This document shows positions 16,302 to 24,696 of a stretch of 64,000 bases of DNA, one piece after another. The DNA lies in assembly GCF_001484195.1 (NCBI RefSeq), contig NZ_LLYW01000035.1, positions 59,678 through 123,677 of the forward strand. The letters run 5' to 3'. This DNA comes from Thermococcus celericrescens. GTDB lineage: Archaea; Methanobacteriota_B; Thermococci; Thermococcales; Thermococcaceae. The notes below the pieces were generated by a model. It was not told the origin of the DNA, did not search any database, and saw only the letters and a list, made by a program, of their open reading frames with translations. Each line of letters opens with the position of its first letter. The stretch's first letter is position 1. The position numbers were made by a program, and so were the translations under genes.

Positions 16302-17352
16302 CCCCCATCATCCACATGTGCATGCTTCTCGCGGCGTAGAGACCATCTTTAACAGCCTGTCCTACTTTCGACGGGCCTGTGACGACGTCTCCCGCGGCAA
16401 ATATGCCCTCAACGCTCGTCATGTGTCTCCCATCCACGACCACTCTGCCCTTTTTGTCCCTGGCTATCTCCACGCCCTCTCCGGCAGGCGGTGTGGGGGT
16501 CTGCCCCACGGCAAATATGACGTAGTCAACCTCCAACCTGAACTCCGAGCCTTCAACAGGTACTGGCCTCCTTCTTCCGCTCGCATCGGGCTCACCAAGC
16601 TCCATCCTGACCATCTCGACGGCCCTTACTTTTCCATCTCCTATGATTCTGACGGGCATGGTTTTTTCGAGCCACTTAACCCCCCTCTGGATGAGCTGAT
16701 GTATCTCATACGGGCCGGCGGGGGCTTCCTTTATGCTTCTCCGATAGCTGAGGTATACCTCATCAGCCCCAAGGAGAACGCTCTCAAGGGCCGCGTCCAC
16801 CGCCGTGTGTCCCGCACCAACAACGAGTATTTTCTTGCTCTCAGGATGTATTATGTCCGTCCACTCCATGTGTCCGAGCTTAGCGCTCTTTATTCTGAAC
16901 AGGTATTCCAGCGCGGGATACACCCCTTGAAGTTCAGCGCCCTCAAGTTCGGGTGTCCATGGCTCCCATGCCCCCGTGGCTATCAGCACCGCGTCGTAAT
17001 TCTCCTTAAGCTCCGCTATGTGCACAGTCTTCTCAACGAACTCGTCTCCTGCCTCATGTCCACACTCACCGCAGACCACCTTGGTCCTGGGGAAAAACTT
17101 GACCTCGAAGAGATCCTTGAGCTCACCACAGCCCTCTCTAACGCGGTATATCGGAATCCTGAACTCGGGGATTCCAAAGAGCATCAAACCCCCAGGCTCG
17201 GGGAGCTTGTCGTAGACGTGCACCTCGTGTCCCTGGCAGACGAGGTAACCTGCAGCGCTTAAGCCGGCAGGACCGGCCCCCACTATGGCCACCTTCTTTC
17301 CGCTAGGCTCTGGCCGGGACTTGCACAGAAATGCAAACCGCATTCCGCTCAT
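16294..17352 (-). CDS. GltD-like FAD/NAD(P)-binding oxidoreductase
   Basis: 352 residues, related to the glutamate synthase small chain and to NfnB/SudA-type flavoproteins. The FAD site is KKVAIVGAGPAGLSAAGYL, the NAD(P) site ILVVGAGHTAVDAALES, and a C-terminal FAD contact reads GIFAAGDVVTGPSKVGQAV. The N-terminal Fe-S region of full-length GltD is missing. The adjacent four-cluster ferredoxin probably supplies clusters, making a two-protein unit that moves electrons between NAD(P)H and ferredoxin-like carriers. The start ATG overlaps the preceding stop (ATGA) with GGAGGTGGAAAG upstream. A central CGECGHEAGDE segment is unusual. Confidence 0.85.
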   Translation of the reverse strand: MSGMRFAFLCKSRPEPSGKKVAIVGAGPAGLSAAGYLVCQGHEVHVYDKLPEPGGLMLFGIPEFRIPIYRVREGCGELKDLFEVKFFPRTKVVCGECGHEAGDEFVEKTVHIAELKENYDAVLIATGAWEPWTPELEGAELQGVYPALEYLFRIKSAKLGHMEWTDIIHPESKKILVVGAGHTAVDAALESVLLGADEVYLSYRRSIKEAPAGPYEIHQLIQRGVKWLEKTMPVRIIGDGKVRAVEMVRMELGEPDASGRRRPVPVEGSEFRLEVDYVIFAVGQTPTPPAGEGVEIARDKKGRVVVDGRHMTSVEGIFAAGDVVTGPSKVGQAVKDGLYAARSMHMWMMGGE

Positions 17353-17672
17353 CTTTCCACCTCCATAACATCAATAAGCCTTAGGTTCCATACTGTTGGG
17401 TAGGCGCCTTTCATCTCCACAATCCTCTTGAGTGTCCTGGAAATCATCCCCTCTGGGTCGTAAAGAACTCGAAAGTCACCAAATACCTCGGGATGGAGGT
17501 TGTGGAGGGAATTTGCCGGCACCACAATCACGTCCAGTCCCTCCCACTTTTCGGCGGCATCGGCGAGTAGCTCCGCCTTGTCCCCCTCTTTCGAAACCAC
17601 AAGCCATGTCTCGCCCAGGAGTGCAATCCCGAGCAGGTTTTCACCGTAGTGCCTTCTGAACTCTCCAATCAT
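17349..17672 (-). CDS. Uncharacterised 107-residue operon protein
   Basis: MIGEFRRHYGENLLGIALLGETWLVVSKEGDKAELLADAAEKW... alternates strands and helices and ends VWNLRLIDVMEVER. The early part (GENLLGIALLGE) and IDVIVVP-like strand are reminiscent of a minimal nucleotidyltransferase or MNT-like fold, but catalytic Asp pairs are not obvious. There is no signal peptide or membrane helix. It sits between the antiporter subunit D and the FAD oxidoreductase with a 4-bp overlap downstream and no gap upstream, so it is co-translated with the complex. An assembly or accessory role is a guess. Confidence 0.6.
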   Translation of the reverse strand: MIGEFRRHYGENLLGIALLGETWLVVSKEGDKAELLADAAEKWEGLDVIVVPANSLHNLHPEVFGDFRVLYDPEGMISRTLKRIVEMKGAYPTVWNLRLIDVMEVER

Positions 17673-19205
17673 CTACTTCACCCCCGCGATGAGCGCAGCC
17701 CGTATGTAACCCTCCACGTCCTTCAGCTGGGCCACGGCAGGGTTCACAACTCTATCGACCAGAATTGGAGAGAGTACCCCGAGAACCAGGCACGCAAGGG
17801 CGAGCGTCACAAGTACCGCCACCATCGAACGTGATTCATGGACCTTCCCCTCCCCATCCGGCTTTTTGATCCATAGCCAGTAAAGCATCCTCATATAGCT
17901 CACCAGAGCAAATAGACTTGATAACAGAAGTACTGCAACGAGAACGGGGCTTTTCTCTACGTAGGCCCTGTAAAGCAAAAGTTTGCTGAAGAAAACGTTT
18001 GTAGGGGGCAATCCCACAAGGCTCATCGTGGCTATCGCCAGGCTCACCGTAGTGAAGGGCATACTTTTCCCAAGCCCCTTTAGCTCATTCAGCTTCCTGC
18101 TTCCCGCCGTATGGATGAAGACCCCTACCGCGAGGAAGAGGAGAGCTTTCGCTATCGCGTGGTTTACCATGTGAAACACTGCGCCGGCGGTTCCGGCCTC
18201 GCTGTTCGCTCCCACGGCCATCGCCAGGTAGCCCATATTGAGTATTGTTGAGTAGGCTACTATTCTCTTGACATCGTCCTGAACGGTCATTGCGATGGAT
18301 GATAAAAGGGCAGAGACCGCCCCGAGAATGAGGAGTAGCGTGCACATGATATCGCCAATATGAGAAACTTCCGGGACATAAGTCAGGCTGAGGAATCTCA
18401 TAAATCCATAAATTCCAGCGTTGACCACCAGGCCAGACAGTACGGCTGAGACCGGACTTGGAGCCGCGGAATGGGCCCCTGGAAGCCAGAAATGGTTCGG
18501 CATTATCGCGGCCTTTATCGTGAAAGCCCACGTTATCAGCGCCATTGAAATGGCGAGGATGGGAACAGTGCTGTTCAAGGGTGTTGATATTGGGAATCCA
18601 ATTCCGTGCAACTTCGCAGAGATGTCTGCAAAGTTCACTGTGCCGAGCCCCCGGTAGATCAGCACTAGGGCAAGGAAGTAGAGAGTCGTTCCTATGGAGC
18701 TTATTATCGCGTACCTGAGGCCAGAGTAAGCGGGATAGCCGTCCTCCGTGTAGAACATCACGAGGCCGTATGATGCTATCGCCGTCACTTCGAGCATCAC
18801 GAACAGATTGAACGCGTCCCCCGTCATGAATATGCCGAGGAGACCCGCCTCAAGGCCAAGGTAAAGGGTGTAGAACCACTCCACACCGTCCTCACGACCC
18901 AGGTAGCGGACCGAGTAGACCGCCGTGAGGAACATCAGTGAGGCCGTTACGAGCACCATAACCGCCCCGAACCTGTCCACCTCATAGATTACGCCGACCG
19001 GCGCCTTCCAGCCGCCGAAGGAATAGGTTAACGGGAGCTCAGAGGAATAGACATCCCTGAAGAGCTCAACCCCCATCACGAGCGTTGTTCCGGTAATGAG
19101 TAGGGCGTAGCCAAAGATAAAGCGCCTACTCTTAATTATGGTTGAGAGTATGGGGAGTATGAAGGCGAAAGCCATTGGAATCGCGGGCAGTATTAATGGA
19201 TTCAT
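17673..19205 (-). CDS. mnhD: Mrp/Mnh antiporter subunit D
   Basis: 510 residues with about 14 membrane helices, of the NuoL/M/N-MrpD proton-channel family. Visible core motifs are LLGIFMTGDAFNLFVMLEVTAIASYGLV (conserved Glu of helix 5), ALITWAFTIKAAIMPNHFWLPGAHSAAPSPVSAVLSGLVVNAGIYGFMR (conserved Lys and the PxxxHxWLPxAH signature) and DDVKRIVAYSTILNMGYLAMAVG. It moves H+ or Na+ across the membrane in the Mrp-type module. The ATG overlaps the MnhE stop. Confidence 0.92.
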   Translation of the reverse strand: MNPLILPAIPMAFAFILPILSTIIKSRRFIFGYALLITGTTLVMGVELFRDVYSSELPLTYSFGGWKAPVGVIYEVDRFGAVMVLVTASLMFLTAVYSVRYLGREDGVEWFYTLYLGLEAGLLGIFMTGDAFNLFVMLEVTAIASYGLVMFYTEDGYPAYSGLRYAIISSIGTTLYFLALVLIYRGLGTVNFADISAKLHGIGFPISTPLNSTVPILAISMALITWAFTIKAAIMPNHFWLPGAHSAAPSPVSAVLSGLVVNAGIYGFMRFLSLTYVPEVSHIGDIMCTLLLILGAVSALLSSIAMTVQDDVKRIVAYSTILNMGYLAMAVGANSEAGTAGAVFHMVNHAIAKALLFLAVGVFIHTAGSRKLNELKGLGKSMPFTTVSLAIATMSLVGLPPTNVFFSKLLLYRAYVEKSPVLVAVLLLSSLFALVSYMRMLYWLWIKKPDGEGKVHESRSMVAVLVTLALACLVLGVLSPILVDRVVNPAVAQLKDVEGYIRAALIAGVK

Positions 19206-19696
19206 GCTCCTCCCCCCTCGAAGATTTTCTTCGCGTTTTCCTCGAACTCTTCGAGGATTTCCTCCCTGCGTTTTTCAAGGTCCGATGTGGAGACGCTTAT
19301 CCAGTTCACGTACACACAATGATCGTCCATGTGGACTGTCACGGTTCCGGGAGTATTGGTGATTGAAGCGGCAACGAGGAAACGGGCGTATTCGTCTCCC
19401 AGGTTCAGGGGCACTTTAACGATACCCGGCCTGACATCCCCACTGAGTATCCTCCCGATGACGTCGGCGTGGGCCTTCGCCTCGATTACCGTGATGTACT
19501 TGAGAAAGTAGAGCGCAAAGCGCACCCATCTCGCCGGATTCAGGGCCTTGCTGGGGTTACTAACGAGGTGCTTCCCGAAGAGCAGTCCTGCCGCAAAGGC
19601 AGTTACTGCACCGGTGATTATGTCGTAAGCTGTTATCGAGCCAGTTATGATGATGTAGGTTACGAACGCCGCAATCATCACAGGGACAGACCTCAT
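19202..19696 (-). CDS. mnhE: Mrp/Mnh antiporter subunit E
   Basis: 164 residues. Two N-terminal membrane helices (VPVMIAAFVTYIIITGSITAYDIITG and AVTAFAAGLLFG) are followed by a cytosolic part with ADVIGRILSGDVRPGIVKVPLNLGDEYARFLVAASITNTPGTVTVHMDDHCVYVNWI, the MrpE signature region. ATG 19696 overlaps the MnhC stop (ATGA); the longer frame from GTG 19705 lies in the ribosome-binding site GTGGGAGG. Confidence 0.9.
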   Translation of the reverse strand: MRSVPVMIAAFVTYIIITGSITAYDIITGAVTAFAAGLLFGKHLVSNPSKALNPARWVRFALYFLKYITVIEAKAHADVIGRILSGDVRPGIVKVPLNLGDEYARFLVAASITNTPGTVTVHMDDHCVYVNWISVSTSDLEKRREEILEEFEENAKKIFEGGGA

Positions 19697-20070
19697 TCCT
19701 CCCACCCCGCAAGCTTCCGGACATCAACCGTCCCGTATTTCCTCTGGATGTGTATCACACCATAGGCCATGAGGACGGTAACCGCAAGGCCGATAACTAT
19801 CGCAGTTATCGTCAGCGCCTGAGGGAACGGATCAACGCCTCTCTCCACGAGCTTCGTCACACCTTCACTCGAGTACTCAGTTAAAACCGGAGGAAGGGAG
19901 TTTTTGACGTCCCTGTAACCGAGGAATATGACAAGGACGTTCACCATATCTGAGAACAGGGACAGGCAGAGCACCTTCTTAACGAGGTTTGGCCTAACCG
20001 CCACCCCGTAGAGCGCTATTAGCATGGTGGCTACCGTTGCCGTTATCACCAGAGACGCTGCGAGGCTCAT
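19693..20070 (-). CDS. mnhC: Mrp/Mnh antiporter subunit C (NuoK-like)
   Basis: 125 residues with three membrane helices: LVITATVATMLIALYGVAVRPNLVKKVLCLSLFSDMVNVLVIFLGYR and a third after DPFPQALTITAIVIGLAVTVLMAYGV. The PNLVKKVLCLSLFSDMVNVL stretch matches the NuoK/MrpC pattern of a conserved helix 2, and DPFPQALTITAIVIG is the family hallmark. ATG 20070 overlaps the MnhB stop with GGAGGAGGG upstream; ATG 20076 is an alternative two codons earlier. Confidence 0.9.
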   Translation of the reverse strand: MSLAASLVITATVATMLIALYGVAVRPNLVKKVLCLSLFSDMVNVLVIFLGYRDVKNSLPPVLTEYSSEGVTKLVERGVDPFPQALTITAIVIGLAVTVLMAYGVIHIQRKYGTVDVRKLAGWEE

Positions 20071-20783
20071 TGCCATCCCTCCTCCGGATTCGCAAGGAGA
20101 AGAAAGATTATCGTAAACCCTGCCCCAACGGCTAAGAACTCGGCCAGATTATAGAGAAGCAGGCTTCCGCTCACGAGGAGTCCCCCCACCTTGACTGGAT
20201 AAACGGGCAGGTTCTGCATAAAATGGAGTCCCCTCAGTAGGGGGTACACCGCGACGCACACTATGGTCAAGAGCCCCGCGGTTCTTATCCCAAGTGCCCG
20301 CGTCTTTGTTATCCCGTTCCTCTCAAGGGCATTCTTGGAGAAGCCGACTATGATGAGCAGGGAACCAGCGGCGAGCATTGAACCCCCCTGGAAGCCGCCG
20401 CCCGGGGTGAGGTGCCCGTGGAACGCCACCGAAGCAGACGCCACGAACGTGATGAAGGCTACGAGCTTGACCCCCGTTTTAACTACCTCTGTGAACCCTT
20501 CTCCCCGGGATTTCGGCCCGTTAAAGCTCCGGAACACCGAAACCGCACTTATTATGGCAAGAAAGAGCACTGCCGTCTCGAAGTACGTGTCAACGCCGCG
20601 GTAGTCCCACAGGATTGACGTGACAACTTCAGGCGAGCCGGCCGAACGTTCGCCGAGGTAGCTGTTCCCCAGGTAGAACTCACCAAGCGCCCCGACACCG
20701 ACGATGCCTTCGACGTGGGGCTGTAGCAGGTATGCGGCGGAGAGTGTAATCAGCATGATCACCAGCATTCCAGCGATCCTCAA
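20067..20783 (-). CDS. mnhB: Mrp/Mnh antiporter subunit B
   Basis: 238 residues. An N-terminal MbhE-like part (about 1-65, one helix then a periplasmic loop ending in VTSILWDYRGVDTYFETAVLFLA) is fused to the MrpB/MbhF domain with FVASASVAFHGHLTPGGGFQGGSMLAAGSLLIIVG, the diagnostic TPGGGFQGG motif. The start is a TTG at 20783 just after the preceding stop, with GAGGTGGTG upstream; no better ATG lies near. Confidence 0.9.
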   Translation of the reverse strand: MRIAGMLVIMLITLSAAYLLQPHVEGIVGVGALGEFYLGNSYLGERSAGSPEVVTSILWDYRGVDTYFETAVLFLAIISAVSVFRSFNGPKSRGEGFTEVVKTGVKLVAFITFVASASVAFHGHLTPGGGFQGGSMLAAGSLLIIVGFSKNALERNGITKTRALGIRTAGLLTIVCVAVYPLLRGLHFMQNLPVYPVKVGGLLVSGSLLLYNLAEFLAVGAGFTIIFLLLANPEEGWQ

Positions 20784-21026
20784 TCACACCACCTCTTCCC
20801 GAGTTGTTTTGCTAACGAGAAACACCATCAGGCCCGTGGATAGAGCGACGGAAATGGCAACGTAGGCGAGTACTATGTCAGGTGCCATGAGGGTGTACGC
20901 TGCGAGGATTACGAGACCACCAAAGAGCCCGGTGTAGAGGATGGCCCTCAGCAGATCCCTCTCCGTGACCACAAGGTATGCGAGCCCAAGGCAACCGAGC
21001 AGGGCAAGGGCCGCAAGCTCAATCAT
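20784..21026 (-). CDS. MbhD/MrpA-C-terminal-like subunit (DUF4040)
   Basis: 80 residues with three helices (IELAALALLGCLGLAYLVVTERDLLRAILYTGLFGGLVILAAYTLMAPDIVLAYVAISVALSTGLMVFLVSKT). The pattern RDLLRAILYTGLFG...APDIVLAYVAISVALST corresponds to the MbhD-like domain found at the C-terminus of MrpA. No NuoL-like MrpA N-terminus is encoded beside it, as in Thermococcales Mbh clusters. ATG 21026 follows GGAGGGGATT and overlaps the MnhG end by 8 bp. Confidence 0.85.
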   Translation of the reverse strand: MIELAALALLGCLGLAYLVVTERDLLRAILYTGLFGGLVILAAYTLMAPDIVLAYVAISVALSTGLMVFLVSKTTREEVV

Positions 21027-21351
21027 CCCAATCCCCTCCAAGCTCGTTGTGCTCAATCTTCACCACCCCTGCCCTCTCAGCGGCGTAGGCAAGCGCATGG
21101 CTCCCAACGGATGTCGTTATCAACAGGGTGAATGCACTCAGGAAAGCCACCCCCGCCACGGAGAGCAGTCCCCTGTCGAGAGCAATGAGGCCCGCCCCGA
21201 TGAAGGGGTAGAACTTTCCCCCCACCGTACCAACGGTTGCAGCATGGAGCCTTAGGTAGAAGTTTCCAAAGCGATGCATCCCGATGGCCCCAAATATATC
21301 ACAGACTGCCCCTACGATGAGCAGTACAACCCCGATGAGCGAGAGTATCAT
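21019..21351 (-). CDS. mnhG: Mrp/Mnh antiporter subunit G
   Basis: 110 residues with three helices. IGVVLLIVGAVCDIFGAIGMHRFGNFYLRLHAATVGTVGGKFYPFIGAGLIA carries the MrpG hallmark RFxxFYxRLHAAT. ATG overlaps the MnhF stop (ATGA). Confidence 0.9.
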   Translation of the reverse strand: MILSLIGVVLLIVGAVCDIFGAIGMHRFGNFYLRLHAATVGTVGGKFYPFIGAGLIALDRGLLSVAGVAFLSAFTLLITTSVGSHALAYAAERAGVVKIEHNELGGDWDD

Positions 21352-21617
21352 ACCCCCACCTCCCCTTTAACGAGGTACTTTGACGCGAACACGTCGAGCA
21401 CGAACGCCCAGAGAACAAGGAAGAAGGCTCCCCCCGCGAGCAGGTTGTTTTCGTAGTACACCGCTACGAGGAGTGCAATCAATGCGACGTCAAGGCTTAC
21501 ACAATCTCCCGCGAGTATTGAATCGAGAACCGTGGGGCCCAGTAGCACCCTTATGAAATAGACTACCCCCGCAACTCCGTAGAGCGCCATCAGGACGGGA
21601 ATTGTGTGCTCAAACAT
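21348..21617 (-). CDS. mnhF: Mrp/Mnh antiporter subunit F
   Basis: 89 residues with three helices. YFIRVLLGPTVLDSILAGDCVSLDVALIALLVAVYYENNLLAGGAFFLVLWAFVLDVFASKYLVKG has the MrpF pattern (GPTxxDRxxAxD, here with SILAGDCVS). It starts within the last codons of the 84-residue gene upstream. It is the first gene of the antiporter block F-G-A'-B-C-E-D. Confidence 0.9.
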   Translation of the reverse strand: MFEHTIPVLMALYGVAGVVYFIRVLLGPTVLDSILAGDCVSLDVALIALLVAVYYENNLLAGGAFFLVLWAFVLDVFASKYLVKGEVGV

Positions 21618-21864
21618 CAGGAACCCACCCCACCGTGATTTCTCCTTTCCTGAGGGCCTCCAGATGTTTTTCTACGATCCTCCTGTCCTCCTTGGGGAAC
21701 GCTTCGATGTCAAGGACACCTTTCTCCAGCAGACTCGCGGTTTCAGGGCTTATCTCGCAGATTACCTCCTCAACCAGTGCACTGGACTCGAAGTGGTCCA
21801 GCACCCGGGAGACCTCATTTTGGAAGCCCAACGAGCGCCCTCTTCGCAGCAAGTATGCCCTCAT
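21610..21864 (-). CDS. Uncharacterised small protein between hydrogenase and antiporter genes
   Basis: Up to 84 residues; no membrane helix. The C-terminal part EVSRVLDHFESSALVEEVICEISPETASLLEKGVLDIEAFPKEDRRIVEKHLEALRKGEITVGWVPDV looks like a compact alpha/beta domain. From ATG 21864 the frame would overlap the preceding hydrogenase gene by 50 bp. Its first 12 codons then share DNA with that gene's C-terminus, so a TTG near 21828 preceded by AGAGGG is an attractive alternative start. Its position at the junction of the hydrogenase and antiporter modules suggests a coupling or assembly role, but that is inference only. Confidence 0.55.
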   Translation of the reverse strand: MRAYLLRRGRSLGFQNEVSRVLDHFESSALVEEVICEISPETASLLEKGVLDIEAFPKEDRRIVEKHLEALRKGEITVGWVPDV

Positions 21865-22576
21865 AAGTTCTCACCACCTCAAGATAGTAGGAATAAAGCT
21901 TCTCAAGGCCGTATCTGAGCCTAGAATCGCCCTCGTCATTTATGGTCTTCTCAACGAGTTTTTCCAACTCTTCTTTGCTTTCGGAGCTTTCAACGAGTTC
22001 CATAAAGCGTCTGAGCAGAGAGTAACCATCGAAATAGCCCAGCTCCTTCCTTATCCTTGCGCGGAGAAGGACCTCTACCCACGCGTTGAAGCTCTCCCTC
22101 GGGAGAACGAAGGTGCCCTCACGGAACAGTTCTCCCCTAACTTTTTTCTCCACGATGTTTTTGAGGAGCGCAATGCCGTAGAGGATTTCCTCTGGCCTCG
22201 GGGGGCATCCTGGGATGTAGAGGTGCACAGGCAGGAATTCTGAGGTTCCACCCTTCAGAGGGTATTCAAGGGACTCCCTGTACTCGCGCCTCAGGGCGTA
22301 GCTGTCGTGAAATATCCCTCCGGAACACGCACAGGTTCCTACGGCTATGACAATCCTCGGCTTTGGTGGCATGGCTTCGTAGGCCATCTTGGCCGCATGG
22401 TATGCCTGCCTCGTTAAGGGTCCGGTGACCAGGAGGGCGTGGGCGTGCCTCGGCGTTGGGACGAGCTTTACTCCGAGCCTCTCTATGTCATAGTATGGGA
22501 TGAGCACGTCTAGTATCTCTATGTCGCAGCCGTTGCAGGCCCCGGTATTCACGTGGAAGACCCAAAGGGATTTCAT
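21815..22576 (-). CDS. Membrane-bound hydrogenase small subunit (MbhJ/HycG/NuoB-like)
   Basis: 253 residues. The proximal 4Fe-4S ligands are visible: VNTGACNGCDIEI, GTCACSGG and YIPGCPPRPEEILYG. This is the group 4 [NiFe] hydrogenase small subunit, short and without a signal peptide, as expected for the cytosolic face of a membrane complex. The helical C-terminal half (about 150-253) is longer than in MbhJ. ATG 22576 follows GGAGGTGGAGCCGTG and overlaps the previous stop; the frame upstream to 22633 belongs to the neighbour. Confidence 0.9.
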   Translation of the reverse strand: MKSLWVFHVNTGACNGCDIEILDVLIPYYDIERLGVKLVPTPRHAHALLVTGPLTRQAYHAAKMAYEAMPPKPRIVIAVGTCACSGGIFHDSYALRREYRESLEYPLKGGTSEFLPVHLYIPGCPPRPEEILYGIALLKNIVEKKVRGELFREGTFVLPRESFNAWVEVLLRARIRKELGYFDGYSLLRRFMELVESSESKEELEKLVEKTINDEGDSRLRYGLEKLYSYYLEVVRTYEGILAAKRALVGLPK

Positions 22577-23070
22577 CACGGCTCCACCTCCCCGAACTTG
22601 GTGGCATTGAGTACCGTCAGCTTCAGCTTGCACTCGGAACAGAGGGGGAGTTTTTCCCTCACCCTGTCAAAGTCAAGGATTCCCCTCGGAATCAGAGACA
22701 GTACCTTCTCCACCTGCCTTTCAGTGTAGCAGGTATACTTCCCGCAGCCCCTGCACCTGGCGAGCCTCAGCTCAACAATCTCCACGTGATCGTTCCTGTC
22801 ATCGGTGGCGGCCTCAAACTCCGCGGTGAGCCTGACCGCACCCGTCGGGCAGACTTCCTCGCAGCGGGCGCACCTTATGCACCTGCCCACGTCGAGCACT
22901 ATCCTTCTCGTCCCGTTTTCGGGGTCGTCTATCCTCAGTATCGCGTTCGGCGGACAAGCGTTGGCGCAGGCACCGCAACCTATGCAGAGCACGGGGTCTA
23001 TCCGGGGGATGCCCCTGTATTCCGGAGGAGCCTCTTCGGGCTCGAATGGGTACGCCTTGGTCACCGGCAA
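22576..23070 (-). CDS. Ferredoxin-type hydrogenase subunit (MbhN/NuoI-like)
   Basis: 164 residues. Two 4Fe-4S motifs, CIGCGACANACP and CIRCARCEEVCP, form the NuoI core. The C-terminal extension carries four more cysteines (RCRGCGKYTCYTE and LCSECK), as in HycF/MbhN-like proteins. It passes electrons to the small subunit. The start is TTG 23070 with GGGGGTGGGAA upstream; GTG 23064, which would give the GTGA overlap common in this operon, is a real alternative. Confidence 0.88.
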   Translation of the reverse strand: MPVTKAYPFEPEEAPPEYRGIPRIDPVLCIGCGACANACPPNAILRIDDPENGTRRIVLDVGRCIRCARCEEVCPTGAVRLTAEFEAATDDRNDHVEIVELRLARCRGCGKYTCYTERQVEKVLSLIPRGILDFDRVREKLPLCSECKLKLTVLNATKFGEVEP

Positions 23071-24695
23071 ATTCCCACCCCCAGCCGCACCACCTTTGAC
23101 TTTCCACTCTCGATATCAACCACCTGAACCCTCTCGGTGCAGGAGTAACACGGGTCGATGCTGGCTATAATCAAAGGTGCGTCCGCTATCGTGTAACCGA
23201 CGAGCATGTCCGGCACAGTTTGCAGGTTGTTGTATGTGGCGGCCTTCACGCGCCAGCGGTAGATGGTATTTCTGTCCCCCGCCAGGATGTAGTGTACGTT
23301 CTCACCCCTGGGGGCCTCCACGGCGGAGATGCCTTCCGCTCCCTCCGGGATATCCCCAAAGTCCGCTAAGATGCCCCCGCCGGGCATCGCGTCGAGAATC
23401 TGCTCAATTAGTGAGATGCTCTGCCGTACCTCCTCTATCCTAACAGTGGCCCTCGCCAGAACGTCCCCTTCCGTCTCGACCGGAACTTCAAAGCTCAAAT
23501 CCCTGTATGCAGCGTAGGGAAAGTCCCTCCTGACGTCGTAGTCCACACCAGACGCCCTTGCAACCGGCCCACACGCGTCCCAGGCCCGCGCCTTTTCTTT
23601 TGACAGCACTCCAACCCCTTCACATCTTTTGACGAACCCGCCGGAGGATAGGAGGAACTCCACAACATCGTTGAATTCCCTCCTCATTACATCGAGTTCC
23701 CTCTCCACAAGCTCCCTTCGGTAATCAAGGAGGTCTCTCCTCACGCCTCCAACGACGACGAGCCCGTAGGTCTTTCTGTTCCCGGTTAGCCTCTCAGCCA
23801 GCCACATGACCCTCTCCCTTATACGCCAGACTTCCATGAACGCGGTGTCAAAGCCCACAAGATGTGCCGCAACACCAACCCACAGGAGGTGGGAGTGGAG
23901 CCGTTCAAGTTCGAGAAGCAGTGTTCTGATGTACTCGGCCCTCTCAGGAACTTCTATTCCGGCGGCCTCCTCTATTGCCTGGGCGTAGGCCGTTGAATGA
24001 CAGAAACCACATATCCCGCAGATTCTCTCGGCTATGAAGCACACCTGGTTGTAGTTCAGCCTGCCCCTCGCGAGCTTTTCAATTCCCCTGTGGGAGTAGA
24101 AGCCCCTGTAATCGACGCCTACAATTTCCTCCCCCCTGACAAAGAGTCTGAAGTGCGCCGGCTCGTCGAGGGCGATGTGGTACGGCCCTATCGCGTGGAC
24201 ACTCGTGCCTTCGGGAGGTCGGGCGTAGGGATACCTCTTCTCGCCCGGCGGGCTTTCCGAGTACTTGAAGTCCTCCCTGAGGGGATAAACACCCTCCGGC
24301 CAGTCGTCGGGCAGTATCAACCTCCTCCGATCCGGCAGACCCTCCGCCTCAACGCCGAGAAGATCCTGAACTTCCCTCTCGAACCATAGAGCGCCCCTAT
24401 GGAACTGGGCCACGCTCGGAAACACCGGCTTGTCCTCAGGGACGTATAGCCTCACGCCCAGGAGTTCTCCCTTAGAGGTATCCGCGAACCAGTACGTTAT
24501 GCTGAATGCATCTTCGACCGCCCTTTCGTCAGTCCCAACCATTGTAAAGAGCCTTACATTCTGCCCAGCGAGAAGGGACCTAACCATATTCTGAAAGTCC
24601 TCTGGCCTCGCCATTATCGTGTACAGCGCTTTTTTCTCGCCGAGAGTTCTCTTTTCAAGGATCGGCCCAAACCTAGCCTCAAACTCCTCTATCAT
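23061..24695 (-). CDS. Membrane-bound [NiFe] hydrogenase large subunit, NuoC-NuoD fusion (HycE-like)
   Basis: 544 residues. Residues 1-165 form the 30-kDa NuoC-type domain (VGTDERAVEDAFSITYWFADTSKGELLGVRLYVP... FEREVQDLLGVEAEGLPDRRRLILPDDWPEGVYPLR). The rest is the large subunit, with RICGICGFCHS (L1 pair) and DPCYSCTERV (L4 pair), so all four NiFe-ligating cysteines are present; it is a hydrogenase and not a Complex I-like relic. About 23 residues follow the last motif and should be cleaved after the Arg during maturation. The C-D fusion places it near HycE/HyfG of formate hydrogenlyase. ATG 24695 follows GGGGTGGTAAT. Confidence 0.92.
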   Translation of the reverse strand: MIEEFEARFGPILEKRTLGEKKALYTIMARPEDFQNMVRSLLAGQNVRLFTMVGTDERAVEDAFSITYWFADTSKGELLGVRLYVPEDKPVFPSVAQFHRGALWFEREVQDLLGVEAEGLPDRRRLILPDDWPEGVYPLREDFKYSESPPGEKRYPYARPPEGTSVHAIGPYHIALDEPAHFRLFVRGEEIVGVDYRGFYSHRGIEKLARGRLNYNQVCFIAERICGICGFCHSTAYAQAIEEAAGIEVPERAEYIRTLLLELERLHSHLLWVGVAAHLVGFDTAFMEVWRIRERVMWLAERLTGNRKTYGLVVVGGVRRDLLDYRRELVERELDVMRREFNDVVEFLLSSGGFVKRCEGVGVLSKEKARAWDACGPVARASGVDYDVRRDFPYAAYRDLSFEVPVETEGDVLARATVRIEEVRQSISLIEQILDAMPGGGILADFGDIPEGAEGISAVEAPRGENVHYILAGDRNTIYRWRVKAATYNNLQTVPDMLVGYTIADAPLIIASIDPCYSCTERVQVVDIESGKSKVVRLGVGICR

Positions 24696-24696
24696 A

